Below are positions 8,306-20,649 of a DNA stretch of 64,000 nt, piece after piece. Position numbers and translations under genes: made by a program. Under the pieces are notes generated by a model. The model had not been told where the DNA came from, ran no database searches, and saw nothing but the letters and a program-made list of their open reading frames with translations. This DNA is from an uncultured Paracoccaceae bacterium (GTDB taxonomy: Bacteria > Pseudomonadota > Alphaproteobacteria > Rhodobacterales > Rhodobacteraceae), in assembly GCA_913062865.1 (NCBI GenBank), contig CAJXWO010000002.1, positions 30,302-94,301 of the forward strand, written 5' to 3'. The first letter of the stretch is position 1. Every line of letters starts with the position of its first letter.

Positions 8306-9523
8306 ATGCGACCGTCGCTCGGCATGCGCGCCTACCTGGCCCTTGGCCGCCACCGCCTGGAGCTGGGGACGGCGGAACGACCGTTGCGCCCGATGGGCGA
8401 GCTGGTCTGGGCCCACGCCCCGGTACCCGAGGCGGTCATGCCACTCCTACGACTGGCCGAACGGCTGATCGCGCAGCGCGTACGCCTTTCCGTCCTGATC
8501 TCCGCGCCCTTGGCGATACCGCGTCCGGCAGAGCTGCCGCCGGGGGTGCTCTGGGACGGGTTGGGCCCCGATTCGCTGCCGCTCGCCGAGGCATTTCTTG
8601 ACCATTGGACACCGGATCTCTGCCTCTGGAGCGAGGGCTATCTCGAACCCGCGCTGGTCGCCTGCGCCGCCCGGCGGGACGTGCCACTCTACCTGATCGA
8701 CGCCACGGGCGCGGTGCTGGCCCCGGATGCCCCGGTCTGGCTTCCCGGACTGGCCCAAGCCGTTCTCGCACCGTTCGCCGCCGTCATGGCCCGGACTGCC
8801 AATGCCGCGCAGGTCCTGCGACGCGCAGGCGTGGCGCTATCGGATATCTCGGTTACCGGACCGATGCAGCACGGCGCATCGGCCCTGCCCTGCAACGAGA
8901 CCGAGCACGCCAACCTGACCACGGCGCTGGCTGGACGGCATTTGTGGCTGGCCGCTTTTGCCGAGCCCGATGAAATCGGCATCATCACCCGCGCACAGCG
9001 CTTGGCCAGCCGCACCGCGCACCGCCTGTTGCTTGTGCTGATCCCTGCCCAACAGGCACAGGGCCCAGACCTCGCCCGCCGCCTTGATCACGAGGGCTGG
9101 CGCGTCTGCCACTGGTCCGAAGGCGCCTTTCCGGACGAGACCACGCAGATCCTCTTGGCGGACAGCCATGACGAAATGGGGCTCTGGTACCGCCTGTCGC
9201 CCATCGCGTTGATGGCAAGCTCGCTGGGCGCCGACCATGCCGGTTGCGACCCGTACCCGGCGGCGGCCTTGGGATCGGCCATCCTGTCAGGCCCCCATGT
9301 CGCGGCGCATCGGGACAGCTACGACCGGCTGAGCGCGGCGGGCGGCGCACGGACTGTCCAGGATGCCGACGGTCTCGCTGCAGCGGTCATCCGTCTGATC
9401 GCACCGGATCAGGCCGCCCATATGGCCCACGCAGCATGGGAGGTCGTGTCCCACGGGGCAGAGGTGACGGACCGCGTGATCGACCTGGTGCTCGACACGC
9501 TGGACCTGGGGGCCGTGGGCTGA
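8306..9523 (+). CDS. Kdo transferase-like glycosyltransferase (GT30-related), divergent
   Basis: 405 aa. It resembles the N-terminal and C-terminal domains of WaaA/KdtA, which adds Kdo to lipid A. The N-terminal part has [13 protein letters not shown] (about 31-43) in place of the usual SGELVWIHAVSVGE, then [35 protein letters not shown] and [10 protein letters not shown]. The second half contains the [10 protein letters not shown] segment typical of the nucleotide-sugar-binding domain. The catalytic Glu region near the N-terminus is not convincingly present, so this may be a paralogue rather than the main Kdo transferase. GAGG precedes the ATG at 8306. It overlaps lpxK by one base (TGATG), supporting a lipid A/core role. 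Confidence 0.72.
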   Translation: MRPSLGMRAYLALGRHRLELGTAERPLRPMGELVWAHAPVPEAVMPLLRLAERLIAQRVRLSVLISAPLAIPRPAELPPGVLWDGLGPDSLPLAEAFLDHWTPDLCLWSEGYLEPALVACAARRDVPLYLIDATGAVLAPDAPVWLPGLAQAVLAPFAAVMARTANAAQVLRRAGVALSDISVTGPMQHGASALPCNETEHANLTTALAGRHLWLAAFAEPDEIGIITRAQRLASRTAHRLLLVLIPAQQAQGPDLARRLDHEGWRVCHWSEGAFPDETTQILLADSHDEMGLWYRLSPIALMASSLGADHAGCDPYPAAALGSAILSGPHVAAHRDSYDRLSAAGGARTVQDADGLAAAVIRLIAPDQAAHMAHAAWEVVSHGAEVTDRVIDLVLDTLDLGAVG

Positions 9524-10521
9524 TGCGGGCGCCGCGCTTCTGGGATACCCCGCCTGACCGTCCGGACTGGCGAGCCCGGCTTCTGGCCCCGATGGGCTGG
9601 CTGACCGCGCGTGCCACGGCCCGGCGCGTGGCGCGGCCACCGGAGGTGCGGCTGGACATCCCGGTGGTCTGCGTGGGCAACCTGAATGCCGGCGGCACCG
9701 GCAAGACGCCCGTGGTCATGGACCTGGTTCAGCGCCTGGCGGCCCGGGGCGAACGGCCCCATGTCGTGTCGCGCGGGTATGGCGGGCGGTTGACTGGGCC
9801 GGTCCAAGTCGACCCGCGCGCTCACACCACCGACGAGGTTGGGGACGAGCCGTTGCTGCTGTCGGCCTTTGCGCCGGTCTGGGTTGCAAAGGACCGCGCG
9901 GCGGGCGGACGCGCCGCCAGCGCCGCCGGCGCCAGCGTCATCGTGATGGATGACGGGTTTCAGAACCCCGCGTTGCAAAAGGATCTGTCGATCATCGTGG
10001 TCGATGCGACCGCCGGTTTCGGCAATGGGCGGTGCCTGCCCGCAGGACCGTTGCGCGAACCCGTAGTCACCGGCCTGGCCCGCGCCGATCTGCTGATCTC
10101 GGTCGGAGCTAGCGCGGCACAGGCGCGCTTTAACGCGATCTGGGGCGGCGCGGTCGGGCTCCCGCACCTGCGCGCCGCGCTCGAACCCCTGCAAACAGGC
10201 ATGGACTGGCAGGACACGCCGGTTCTGGCCTTTGCCGGGATCGGTCATCCGGAGAAATTCTTTGCAACCCTCCAAGGACTGGGTGCGCGCATTCTGCGCG
10301 GAGAAGCGCTCGAGGATCACCAGCCGCTGACCACCGCTCTCATGGGGCGGCTTGAAACCGAAGCGAAGGCGCTTGGCGCGCAGCTTGTGACCACAGAGAA
10401 GGACGCCGTGCGCCTGCCCTCGGGATTTCGGCAAAAGGTGCTGACGCTGCCCGTGCGCCTGCAAATCACCGATCCCGGGCCGCTCGACGCGGCACTGGAG
10501 AAGCTTCTGAAACCAGCCTGA
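9523..10521 (+). CDS. lpxK: Tetraacyldisaccharide 4'-kinase
   Basis: 332 aa. LpxK phosphorylates the 4' position of the lipid A disaccharide at the inner membrane. The P-loop [12 protein letters not shown] (about 52-63) and the DDGFQNPAL motif are diagnostic, and [12 protein letters not shown] and [11 protein letters not shown] are typical C-terminal family motifs. The N-terminal [13 protein letters not shown] segment fits the membrane-associated helix. The start ATG shares one base with the stop of the Kdo-transferase-like gene, so translation is likely coupled. Length and motif set are normal. Confidence 0.96.
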   Translation: MRAPRFWDTPPDRPDWRARLLAPMGWLTARATARRVARPPEVRLDIPVVCVGNLNAGGTGKTPVVMDLVQRLAARGERPHVVSRGYGGRLTGPVQVDPRAHTTDEVGDEPLLLSAFAPVWVAKDRAAGGRAASAAGASVIVMDDGFQNPALQKDLSIIVVDATAGFGNGRCLPAGPLREPVVTGLARADLLISVGASAAQARFNAIWGGAVGLPHLRAALEPLQTGMDWQDTPVLAFAGIGHPEKFFATLQGLGARILRGEALEDHQPLTTALMGRLETEAKALGAQLVTTEKDAVRLPSGFRQKVLTLPVRLQITDPGPLDAALEKLLKPA

Positions 10522-10536
10522 GCGCCAACCGGCGCG

Positions 10537-10921
10537 TCAGCTGCGAGGCTGCACTTCGGCACCCTGTGCCTCCGGTTCCTCATCGACCTTATCGGCCGGG
10601 AAGCCGGGGGCGGTCACGTCGAGTCCGGTCGCCTCTTCCAGCCGCTTGATGATTTTGGGCGACAGTTCGCGTGGGCCAAAGCGGGCGATCCCGTCCTGAA
10701 AGAGCGCGATCAGCAGCGGGTTGAGGTCCAGCGGTTCGCCGGCCCGGTCCGCCACCGCCTGGGACAGACCGATATCCTTCGCCACGAGACCCGTACCGCG
10801 CGACAAAGCCCACCACACGCGCCGGATCCAGATCATGGACCTGCAGATCGACCCCGTTGCGCAAAAAACTGTCGGCGAGCTTGGCCCCGACATTTCCCAA
10901 TCCAATGAAACCGGCCATCAT
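10537..10921 (-). pseudogene. Remnant of a 3-hydroxyisobutyrate dehydrogenase-family gene (internal deletion plus frameshift)
   Basis: Two pieces of a beta-hydroxyacid dehydrogenase lie in different frames. The N-terminal piece, from ATG at 10921, has the Rossmann start GFIGLGNVGAKLADSFL and VHDLDPARV. Around 10795-10805 the frame is lost. The other frame continues with RGTGLVAKDIGLSQAVADRAG and PLLIALFQDGIARFG, which corresponds to the C-terminal domain of this family. Full-length members are about 290-300 aa, so roughly 170-200 central residues, including the catalytic Lys region, are missing. The gene cannot make an active enzyme. It sits between lpxK and pncB. Confidence 0.75.
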
Positions 10922-11011
10922 GACCGTCCCCCCCCGTTTTTCAAGATCTGTCTGGGCGGCGCCGAACCTGTCCATAGCGCAGTTTGCGACGTTTTTTTGA
11001 TGGGAATGGCC

Positions 11012-12304
11012 TTAAACCACCACTTCAAGCGCCTCTTGCCGACCCACATCGAAGACACGCTTGTAACGCGCGATCTCGTCATCGGGGCCCATCGCCTTGT
11101 TGGGGTTGTCGGACAGCTTGACCGTGGGGCGGCCATTGGCACTGACCGCCTTGCAGACAAGCGAGAACGCGTCGAGCCTCCCATCGGGCACCAGTTCGCG
11201 GAAATCGTTGGTCAGGTTCGTGCCCCACCCAAAGCTCACCCGCACCCGGCCAGAAAACTGCCGGTGCAGCGCCTCGATGCTCTCTACATCCAGCCCGTCG
11301 GAAAATATCACGAGCTTTTGCGTCGGATCCTCGCCACGCTCTTTCCACCAGCGGATGGCCGTCTCGGCTCCTGTCGCAGGGTCGCCGCTGTCGATGCGGA
11401 TGCCGGTCCAACCCGCCAGCCATTCGGGCGCATGCTTCAGGAAGCCTTCGGTCCCGAAGGTGTCGGGCAGGATGATACGCAGGTTGCCGTCATGCTCTTC
11501 ATGCCAGTCTGCGAGAACCTGGTAGGGCGCGCGGGCCAGGTCTTCGTCCGTGTCCGCAAGCGCGGCATAGACCATGGGCAGTTCGTGGGCATTGGTGCCG
11601 ATCGCCTCGAGATCGCGGTTCTTGGCGATCAGGCAGTTGGAGGTGCCGGTGAACTTGGGCCCCAGCCCCTCGGTCATGGCCTGCACGCACCAATCCTGCC
11701 ACAGGAAGGAATGCCGTCGGCGCGTGCCGAAATCGGCGATGCGCAGCCCATCGACCCCGCGCAGGCGTTCGACCTTTTGCCAAAGCTTGGTCATGGCGCG
11801 GGCATAAAGCACCTGCAGCTCGAAGCGGCCCATCTGGTTCAGAACGGCCCGCCCGCGCAGCTCCATCAGGACGGCCAGGGCGGGGATTTCCCACAGCATG
11901 ACCTCGGGCCATTTGCCCTCGAAAGTCAGCTCGTACTGACCGTCTCGTTTTTCCAGGTGATAGGGCGGCAGTTGCAGCCCTTCGAACCATTCCATGAAGT
12001 CCGGGCGGAACATCTGACGCTTGCCGTAGAAGGTGTTGCCGCGCAGCCAGGTGCTTTCGCCCCGGGTCAGTCTGAGCGATCGGATATGGTCCAGCTGCTC
12101 GCGCAGCTCGCCCTCGTCGATCAGATCGGCCAACCGCACGGATTTGGTGCGGTTGATCAGGCTGAAGGTGACGTTCGTCTCACGCTTGTTGCGGAACACC
12201 GACTGGCACATCAACAGCTTGTAGAAATCCGTGTCGATCAGGGACCGGACGATCGGGTCGATCTTCCATTTGTGGTTCCAGACCCGGGTTGCGATGTCGA
12301 CCAT
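11012..12304 (-). CDS. pncB: Nicotinate phosphoribosyltransferase
   Basis: 430 aa. It joins nicotinate and PRPP, with ATP hydrolysis, to form nicotinate mononucleotide in NAD salvage. Motifs: [10 protein letters not shown] (21-30), DFGTRRRHS (191-199), GTNAHELPM (236-244, carrying the phosphorylated His) and [13 protein letters not shown] 12304 is chosen over the longer open frame because AAAGGGAG lies eight bases upstream and the family begins there. The nicotinamidase gene pncA, which supplies nicotinate, is 2 kb upstream on the same strand, separated by a protease and a YkgJ gene. Confidence 0.96.
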   Translation of the reverse strand: MVDIATRVWNHKWKIDPIVRSLIDTDFYKLLMCQSVFRNKRETNVTFSLINRTKSVRLADLIDEGELREQLDHIRSLRLTRGESTWLRGNTFYGKRQMFRPDFMEWFEGLQLPPYHLEKRDGQYELTFEGKWPEVMLWEIPALAVLMELRGRAVLNQMGRFELQVLYARAMTKLWQKVERLRGVDGLRIADFGTRRRHSFLWQDWCVQAMTEGLGPKFTGTSNCLIAKNRDLEAIGTNAHELPMVYAALADTDEDLARAPYQVLADWHEEHDGNLRIILPDTFGTEGFLKHAPEWLAGWTGIRIDSGDPATGAETAIRWWKERGEDPTQKLVIFSDGLDVESIEALHRQFSGRVRVSFGWGTNLTNDFRELVPDGRLDAFSLVCKAVSANGRPTVKLSDNPNKAMGPDDEIARYKRVFDVGRQEALEVVV

Positions 12305-12389
12305 GGTGTCTCCCTTTCGCGGGTAGTTTTGCGGCTTTTCAAGCGCGGGAGCAAGCACCGGGCACCGGTCGGGGACGGCCCAACCAGGG

Positions 12390-13529
12390 TTAGCGAATAC
12401 CGAATTCGACCCCAGGTTGCCGTGATATCTGGCCTACGCGGTCCTTTAGCCAGCAGTCTTCTTTCTCGGTAACATAAGCGAAGGCTCGGCAACGTGCATC
12501 TGAAGCACATTCAAGAAAGCAGCCAAGGAAACTGGAACCAGCAACACGTGCATAGTCTCCGCCAACGGAGTCCACGTTCGACTGCACCATGAAGCCACTC
12601 ATTATCACGGAGTTCACCAAACCGGCCTCGATCCCCCCCAACGCGTCATCATTCGAAATAGAGATCGCGACATCGTCCTTGAGAAAGCAGACCCCGTGAC
12701 GTCGATTGTAGGTGAAAGCCTTGCAGATGCTGGAACCTTGACACGCCGTTTGACACGTTCTGGCTGAAACGTTGCGCAATATCTCGTAGTCGAAACCCAC
12801 GAAATCGACACCTTGGAACAACACTATTTCAGAATTTGGGGCCAACGGATCACGCTGGTTTTGAGACGCCTGAGCGCCAAAACATTCGATCTTCACAACG
12901 GATGACGCGACTTCTTCGACGGTTGTGACTTCGTCCGACGGCGCGCGGATCGTGAAGTCATAGTCCAACCTAGACAGGTACCGGATTGCCACTTCCGATT
13001 TGATGGCGAAATTCACGTTCTGGGCCCTGTCATAGACTGCCTCGGCCAAGGTTGCGTTGGAGATACCGACGACGGCGCCACTTTCGTCAATCACGGGTCC
13101 GCCTGAGTTCCCCGGCTGGATGGGAGCCGACATCTGAAACGTGGTATCATCACCCTTTATCCCCGATGTGGAATTAACGTTTCCAGTCGTCACCTTCACG
13201 CTTTCTGACAGTACGTCCGCCAGTGGAAAGCCGATCGCCAGAACTGTCTCGGCGAGTCTTGGCTGACCGGGTCTCAGTGCCAGGGGCTTGACGTCCTGTG
13301 CCCGGCCTATGGTGGCCACCGCGAGGTCCAGAATGGGATCGGATGCCAAGACTGTTGCAGGCCCGTACTGGTCCACGATCAATGACACGCATCCTTGGAC
13401 GACATGGGCATTCGTCAGTACACGCCCGCCGCGATCAAAGAAAAAACCCGTTCCGGTCGAGTCCTGCGCGATCGCGCCATTTCCAAGGAGCCCGAACAGC
13501 ATTCCCAAAGCAGCTGCAATACTTCGCAT
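12390..13529 (-). CDS. Secreted trypsin-like serine protease with two C-terminal PAN/apple-like domains
   Basis: 379 aa. Residues 1-21 look like a Sec signal peptide ([22 protein letters not shown]). A chymotrypsin-fold domain follows with all triad motifs: TNAHVV (His about 42), DPILDLAV (Asp about 68) and QPGNSGGP (Ser about 142). There is no PDZ domain. Two Cys-rich repeats follow, about 238-290 ([14 protein letters not shown] and CFLKDD) and 312-365 ([14 protein letters not shown] and CWLKD), which read as PAN/apple modules for protein or sugar binding. By hand count the 60-base rows starting at 12481, 12541 and 12661 hold 30, 35 and 33 G+C against 40 in the row at 11401. The lower GC suggests transfer. 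The start at 13529 has GAGG upstream. The target is unknown. Confidence 0.85.
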   Translation of the reverse strand: MRSIAAALGMLFGLLGNGAIAQDSTGTGFFFDRGGRVLTNAHVVQGCVSLIVDQYGPATVLASDPILDLAVATIGRAQDVKPLALRPGQPRLAETVLAIGFPLADVLSESVKVTTGNVNSTSGIKGDDTTFQMSAPIQPGNSGGPVIDESGAVVGISNATLAEAVYDRAQNVNFAIKSEVAIRYLSRLDYDFTIRAPSDEVTTVEEVASSVVKIECFGAQASQNQRDPLAPNSEIVLFQGVDFVGFDYEILRNVSARTCQTACQGSSICKAFTYNRRHGVCFLKDDVAISISNDDALGGIEAGLVNSVIMSGFMVQSNVDSVGGDYARVAGSSFLGCFLECASDARCRAFAYVTEKEDCWLKDRVGQISRQPGVEFGIR

Positions 13530-13616
13530 TCGATCCTCAAATCTTCGAGCCGCGGTCACTAGTTCCTCTGTTTGTATCTGTAATTCTGATATCAGACACT
13601 CGCCGCTATCGGCTTT

Positions 13617-14315
13617 TCAGGTTTTCATTCGCCCCAGGTCTCGCTTGCTGCGGCGCAGTTCCGCATCCAGCTCGCCGGGTTTGTGGCGTGCGGCATTAAG
13701 GGCCGTGTCGATGTCGTCGCCCGAAACGGCAGCGGCGGCGAGGCGGGACAGCGCGTAGGTGGCAACGCGGCGCGTGCCCTTGAGCGCGGCGCGGCTGAGG
13801 CCAAGCGCGGCAAGATAGGTGTGATAGGGCCCCAGGGTGCCGGGGCCGGTCACCGCCGTGCCCTCGGCCACCTGCGCACAGGCATCCGCATCGGTCGACA
13901 CGTAAGTGCGGCAAATCATGGGCCGCGCCTCGTAGGCCCGGCACATGCGCGTTTCGGGGTCGAGCGCAGGGCAAGCCTTTGGGTGCCAGGCGCGACCGTC
14001 GGACTGCCCCGCAAGTGGCGCAAGCGCCGCGTGCAGGCGGCGTGCCTCGGCTTCGGTCATGGTGCCGCCATCCGCGCCAGACAGGATGCAGCAGAAGGCG
14101 CAGCCCTGGGCGCAGGCCAGACCAGGCGGGGTTGGCGCCCCCGACAGGGCCGCCTCTGCGATATCGGTGGCCGCCGTACCATCGGCCAGGTCCGCGACCG
14201 CATCGCCCGACGTGGTGTCGAGATACGCCAAGAGCGCCATACGCGCCCGCGCGGCCACCGAAGGCACGGTCGACACGCGGGCCTTGCCAATCCGGTCACG
14301 CAGCGCCGTCTTCAT
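13617..14315 (-). CDS. YkgJ-family cysteine-cluster (Zn/Fe-chelating) protein
   Basis: 232 aa. The family is defined by a cysteine cluster thought to bind zinc or iron; the biochemical role is not established. Visible ligands are in CAQGCAFCC (about 68-76), ACPALDPETRMC, and YEARPMICRTY, in the usual order. The N-terminal 60 residues are helical and Ala-rich. The start ATG overlaps the stop of pncA by four bases, so the two genes are co-transcribed. The frame is open further upstream, but that region is pncA. No membrane segment is visible. Confidence 0.88.
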   Translation of the reverse strand: MKTALRDRIGKARVSTVPSVAARARMALLAYLDTTSGDAVADLADGTAATDIAEAALSGAPTPPGLACAQGCAFCCILSGADGGTMTEAEARRLHAALAPLAGQSDGRAWHPKACPALDPETRMCRAYEARPMICRTYVSTDADACAQVAEGTAVTGPGTLGPYHTYLAALGLSRAALKGTRRVATYALSRLAAAAVSGDDIDTALNAARHKPGELDAELRRSKRDLGRMKT

Positions 14316-14917
14316 GCCAGCGTCACGCCCGCGTCTCTCATGCCCTGTTGCGCCGCGGCGAGCGACCCGTCGAGGTCGATCCCCCGGCACAGGTCCTGCC
14401 GCACGGTGACCTCAAAGCCCAGCCGGGCCGCATCCACCGCCGAGAAGTTCACGCAGAAATCCGTGGCGAGGCCCACCATGGTCAACCGCTCGATCCCGCG
14501 CGTGCGCAGGTAGCCTTCTAGACCCGTTGGCGTTTCGTGATCGTTCTCGAAGAACGCCGAATAACTGTCGATGGCGCGGCGAAACCCCTTGCGGATCACC
14601 ATATCGGCCCGGTCGGTGTTCAGATCCCGGTGAAAGGCCGCCCCCTGCGAGCCCTGCACGCAGTGGTCGGGCCAAAGCACCTGGGGACCGTAGGGCATCT
14701 GCGTCATCTCCATCGGGCTTTTTCCCGGATGCTGCGAGGCAAAAGAGGAATGCCCGTCCGGATGCCAGTCCTGCGTTAGGACCACCGCTTCGAACTCATC
14801 CATCAGCGCGTTGATGCCAGGCACGATCTGGTCGCCCTCGGTCACCGCCAGCGCGCCGCCGGGGCAGAAATCGTTCTGGACGTCGATCACGATCAGGGCG
14901 TGTCGGGTATCGGCCAT
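14312..14917 (-). CDS. pncA: Nicotinamidase
   Basis: 201 aa isochorismatase-fold hydrolase that deamidates nicotinamide to nicotinate. The catalytic triad is visible: Asp in VIDVQNDF, Lys in VIRKGF and Cys in ATDFCVNF. Metal-binding residues appear in TQDWHPDGHSSF and in WPDHCVQGS. ATG 14917 is preceded by GGAG. The product feeds pncB about 2 kb downstream on the same strand. The gene is divergent from trhO. Confidence 0.95.
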   Translation of the reverse strand: MADTRHALIVIDVQNDFCPGGALAVTEGDQIVPGINALMDEFEAVVLTQDWHPDGHSSFASQHPGKSPMEMTQMPYGPQVLWPDHCVQGSQGAAFHRDLNTDRADMVIRKGFRRAIDSYSAFFENDHETPTGLEGYLRTRGIERLTMVGLATDFCVNFSAVDAARLGFEVTVRQDLCRGIDLDGSLAAAQQGMRDAGVTLA

Positions 14918-15030
14918 GGCGGGTCTCCTTTGTCCTGCCGCATAGGTGACCCGCCCATGGGCCTGCGTCAATGGCACTGCGGCGGCTGTGCCCCTTGCAG
15001 CAGGGCGGGCACGGGCGTATCTGGCCGCCC

Positions 15031-15963
15031 ATGTACACGATCGCGGCCCTGTATCACTTCACCCGGTTCGCGGACCCTGCCGCCGTGCAGGGCCCGCTCA
15101 AGGCGCTGTGCGACGCCCACGACATCCGCGGCAGCCTTCTGATCGCGCGCGAGGGGATCAATGGCACGGTCGCTGGGCCGCGGGCGGGGATCGACGCGCT
15201 CATCGCCCATATCCGCGCCCTGCCCGGCTGCGCCGATCTGGAGTGGAAGGAAAGCACCTCCGACCATCCGCCGTTTGGCAAGATGAAGGTCCGGCTGAAA
15301 CGCGAGATCGTCACGATGGGTCAGCCCGATGTGGACCCGCTGGCCGCCACCGGCCACTACGTTGCGCCAGAGGACTGGAACGAGCTGATCCGCAGCCCGG
15401 ACGTGGCGGTCATCGACACGCGCAACGATTACGAGGTGGCCATCGGCACTTTCGAGGGTGCCATCGACCCGGGCACGCGCAGCTTTCGCGATTTTCCCGC
15501 CTGGTGGGAGGCCAACAAGGAGCGGTTCCACAACAAGCGCATCGCGATGTTCTGCACCGGTGGCATCCGCTGCGAGAAATCCACGAATTTCCTGCTGGGG
15601 CAGGGCGTACCCGAGGTCTTTCACCTCAAGGGCGGTATCCTGAAATACCTCGAAGAGGTGCCCGAAGACCAAAGCACCTGGCACGGCGATTGCTTTGTCT
15701 TCGACGGGCGCGTGTCCGTTGGCCACGGCTTGCGCGAGGGGCCACATCTGCTTTGCCACGCCTGCCGACGTCCGATCCTGCCCGCCGACCGCGCGCGCCC
15801 GGAATACGAACAGGGCGTGTCCTGTCATCATTGCGTGGATGAGACGAGCGACGCGGACAAGGTCCGCTTTCGCGAGCGGCAAAAGCAGATCGAACTGGCC
15901 CGCCAGCGCGGCGAGGTTCATTTCACCCCGCATCTGAACGCGCCAAACCCCGACGAGGGATGA
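15031..15963 (+). CDS. trhO: tRNA uridine(34) hydroxylase (rhodanese family)
   Basis: 310 aa. TrhO (YceA) carries out oxygen-dependent hydroxylation of wobble uridine in tRNA. The N-terminal acylphosphatase-like domain contains GSLLIAREGINGTVAG (about 34-49), and the central rhodanese domain has the active loop CTGGIRCEKST (Cys about 175 and 181). A C-terminal cysteine-rich segment, CHACRRPIL and CHHCVDE, is typical of the longer members. The frame is open from 14971, but ATG 15031 gives the family N-terminus MYTIAALYHF. It is divergent from pncA and convergent with glpK. Confidence 0.93.
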   Translation: MYTIAALYHFTRFADPAAVQGPLKALCDAHDIRGSLLIAREGINGTVAGPRAGIDALIAHIRALPGCADLEWKESTSDHPPFGKMKVRLKREIVTMGQPDVDPLAATGHYVAPEDWNELIRSPDVAVIDTRNDYEVAIGTFEGAIDPGTRSFRDFPAWWEANKERFHNKRIAMFCTGGIRCEKSTNFLLGQGVPEVFHLKGGILKYLEEVPEDQSTWHGDCFVFDGRVSVGHGLREGPHLLCHACRRPILPADRARPEYEQGVSCHHCVDETSDADKVRFRERQKQIELARQRGEVHFTPHLNAPNPDEG

Positions 15964-15970
15964 AGGCAAG

Positions 15971-16015
15971 AGCGGCGGCCCGGCCTGGTCCTGTGAGGCA
16001 ACCGGGCCGAACCGC
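15971..16015. terminator. GC-rich imperfect hairpin between convergent trhO and glpK
   Basis: GGCCCGG at 15977-15983 pairs with CCGGGCC at 16002-16008, and flanking GGCGG and CCGCC can extend the stem. The loop is long and no T-run follows on either strand. It lies between convergent genes, so a terminator role is plausible but weakly supported. Confidence 0.3.
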
Positions 16016-16094
16016 CACCGCCCAACGGGATGCGGGCGATCACCGGTTTACCCCGCAAGGATTGAGATCCCGTTTCGGTCTTTGATCGAATTCT

Positions 16095-17579
16095 TCAGAA
16101 TGCCCGCGCGGCCGTCACGGCACGCGTCCAGCGGGCGTATTTCGCCTCGCGCGTATCCGCATCCATGACCGGCGCAAAATTCCGCTCGAGTGCCCAGGTC
16201 GCGGCAAAGCGGTCCTGATCGGGGTAAAGCCCCGCGCGCTGCCCGGCGAGCCAAGCTGCCCCCATCGCCGTCGTCTCGAGGATTTCGGGCCGGTCCACGG
16301 GCGCATCGAGGATATCGGACAGGAACTGCATCGCCCAGTCCGACGCGCTCATCCCCCCATCGACGCGCAGCGCCGTGCCGCCGCCGCCCGACCAATCGGC
16401 CTGCATCGCCTCGAGCAGATCGCGGGTCTGGTAGCCCACGCTTTCAAGCGCCGCGCGGGTCAACTCGGCCGGGCCGGAATTGCGCGTCAGGCCGAAAACC
16501 GCACCACGACACTCGGCATCCCAATAGGGTGCGCCAAGGCCGGTGAAGGCCGGCACCATGACAACATCCTGCGTGGGGTCTGCGGTCTCGGCCAGTGATC
16601 CGCTGTCGGACGCGCTGGCGATCATCCGCATTTCGTCGCGCAGCCATTGCACCACCGCCCCAGCGATGAAAATCGAGCCCTCGAGCGCGTAGGTCGGCCG
16701 CCCGTCCTGTTGGTAGGCGATGGTGGTGAGCAGCCGGTTCTGCGAAGTGACAGGCTCGGACCCGGTGTTCAAAAGCGCAAAGCAACCTGTGCCATAGGTT
16801 GATTTCATCATACCGGGCTGGAAGCAGGCCTGCCCGATGGTGGCCGCCTGCTGGTCTCCTGCCACGCCCAGGATCGGGATCGCGGCGCCAAAGATCGCCG
16901 GATCGGTCTGGCCGAAATCGGCGGCGCAATCCTGGACCTCGGGCAGGAGGGCACGGGGCACGCCCAGCATCTGGCACATCTCGTCCGACCAATCGCCCTG
17001 CCGGATATCGTAAAGCATGGTGCGCGCGGCGTTGGTGGCGTCGGTCACATGGACCGCGCCGCCGGTGAGCTGCCAGATCAGCCAGGAGTCGACCGTGCCA
17101 AAGGCCAGCTCGCCCGCCTCGGCCCGCGCGCGGGCACCGTCGACATTGTCCAGTAGCCAGGCCACCTTGGTCCCCGAGAAATACGGGTCCAGCAGAAGGC
17201 CCGTGGCCCGGGTCACCGCCGCCTCGTGGCCGTCCGCCTTGAGCCGCTGGCACATCTCGGACGTGCGCCGGTCCTGCCAGACGATGGCATTATGGATGGG
17301 CTGGCCCGTAGCCCTGTCCCAGATCAGGGTGGTTTCACGCTGGTTCGTGATGCCGATGGCGGTCACGTCGCCAGCCGCCAGCCCCGCCTGACCCAGAACC
17401 GCGCGGCAGGTGTCGCGCACCGTGTGCCACAAATCGGCCGGATCATGTTCGACCCAGCCGCTGGCAGGATAGTGCTGCTTGAACTCTTCCTGCGCGACTC
17501 CGGTGATCTTCAGATCCGCGTCGAACAGGATCGCGCGGCTCGATGTGGTGCCTTGGTCGATGGCCAGAATATGCCCCAT
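16095..17579 (-). CDS. glpK: Glycerol kinase
   Basis: 494 aa, the usual length. It phosphorylates glycerol to sn-glycerol 3-phosphate with ATP. FGGY-family landmarks are present: [15 protein letters not shown] at the N-terminus (phosphate loop), [31 protein letters not shown] and [11 protein letters not shown], then [18 protein letters not shown] in the C-terminal domain. No glpD or glycerol transporter gene is adjacent. It is transcribed in the same direction as gyrB upstream, 78 bases away, and converges with trhO. Confidence 0.97.
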   Translation of the reverse strand: MGHILAIDQGTTSSRAILFDADLKITGVAQEEFKQHYPASGWVEHDPADLWHTVRDTCRAVLGQAGLAAGDVTAIGITNQRETTLIWDRATGQPIHNAIVWQDRRTSEMCQRLKADGHEAAVTRATGLLLDPYFSGTKVAWLLDNVDGARARAEAGELAFGTVDSWLIWQLTGGAVHVTDATNAARTMLYDIRQGDWSDEMCQMLGVPRALLPEVQDCAADFGQTDPAIFGAAIPILGVAGDQQAATIGQACFQPGMMKSTYGTGCFALLNTGSEPVTSQNRLLTTIAYQQDGRPTYALEGSIFIAGAVVQWLRDEMRMIASASDSGSLAETADPTQDVVMVPAFTGLGAPYWDAECRGAVFGLTRNSGPAELTRAALESVGYQTRDLLEAMQADWSGGGGTALRVDGGMSASDWAMQFLSDILDAPVDRPEILETTAMGAAWLAGQRAGLYPDQDRFAATWALERNFAPVMDADTREAKYARWTRAVTAARAF

Positions 17580-17657
17580 CTTCCCCCTCCCATGTCAGCG
17601 TTTCACGCCACTCTAACGGGACAAAGGACGAGCGCCAGCCCCCAGCGGGGCCAGCGA

Positions 17658-20075
<2,418 letters not shown>

Positions 20076-20176
20076 TCATGCCCATCCTTCGTATTTTTCT
20101 GATTTTATACGAGGTCTGGGGGTGAATGTCACGCAACCCATCTAGATTTTGCGGTTTTACGGCGGATCCCCCGACG

Positions 20177-20488
20177 TCAGAACGCCATGGGAACCGCGGG
20201 CAGCCAGACAAGCGCCAGAATAATCGTATGGGCCCGGGAAATCCGGTCCATTCGCGCGGTGAATTTGCGCTTGGACGTTTTGTGCTTGTAGACCCTTTGG
20301 GCAAACTTTGCGCCGGGCAAGCCGCCCACCGCGGCCCAGAACAGAAGCCTGCGCTCTGGCACGCGCCACGCCCCATCGATTGCGCGCTTCTTGTCGAGCG
20401 CAAACAGCGTGAACGTCAGCAGATTGATACAAATCACGTAGATCGTGACGCTCACGCAGAACGCGAGCCAGTAGAGACTTGCCGTCAC
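20177..20488 (-). CDS. DUF1294-family small membrane protein
   Basis: About 103 aa from the GTG at 20488 (AAAGG eight bases upstream). A longer frame starts at ATG 20590 and another GTG is at 20497, so the start is uncertain. The family signature is visible: a first hydrophobic helix (LYWLAFCVSVTIYVICINLL), then LFALDKKRAIDGAWRVPE, a second helix with GGLPGAKFAQR, the HKTSKRKF motif and a final hydrophobic segment. Function is unknown. It lies between recF and gyrB. Confidence 0.72.
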   Translation of the reverse strand: MTASLYWLAFCVSVTIYVICINLLTFTLFALDKKRAIDGAWRVPERRLLFWAAVGGLPGAKFAQRVYKHKTSKRKFTARMDRISRAHTIILALVWLPAVPMAF

Positions 20489-20649
20489 CGGGTACACCTT
20501 TCCTTTGTTGTTTCCACCATAGCCAAACCTCTGGGCAAAATTTGGGCACGCCCGCCTGAAATCTCTGCAAAACGCAGGGCGCACAGACATTTTTTATTCA
20601 GCGTTTTCAGGGACTCGCGAAGTCTTGCCTGTTTTGTCACAAAGGAATG

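Noticed and set aside
10721..12472. Open frame of 583 codons on the plus strand opposite pncB
   Set aside because: Antisense to pncB, which is well supported; composition is shadow-like.
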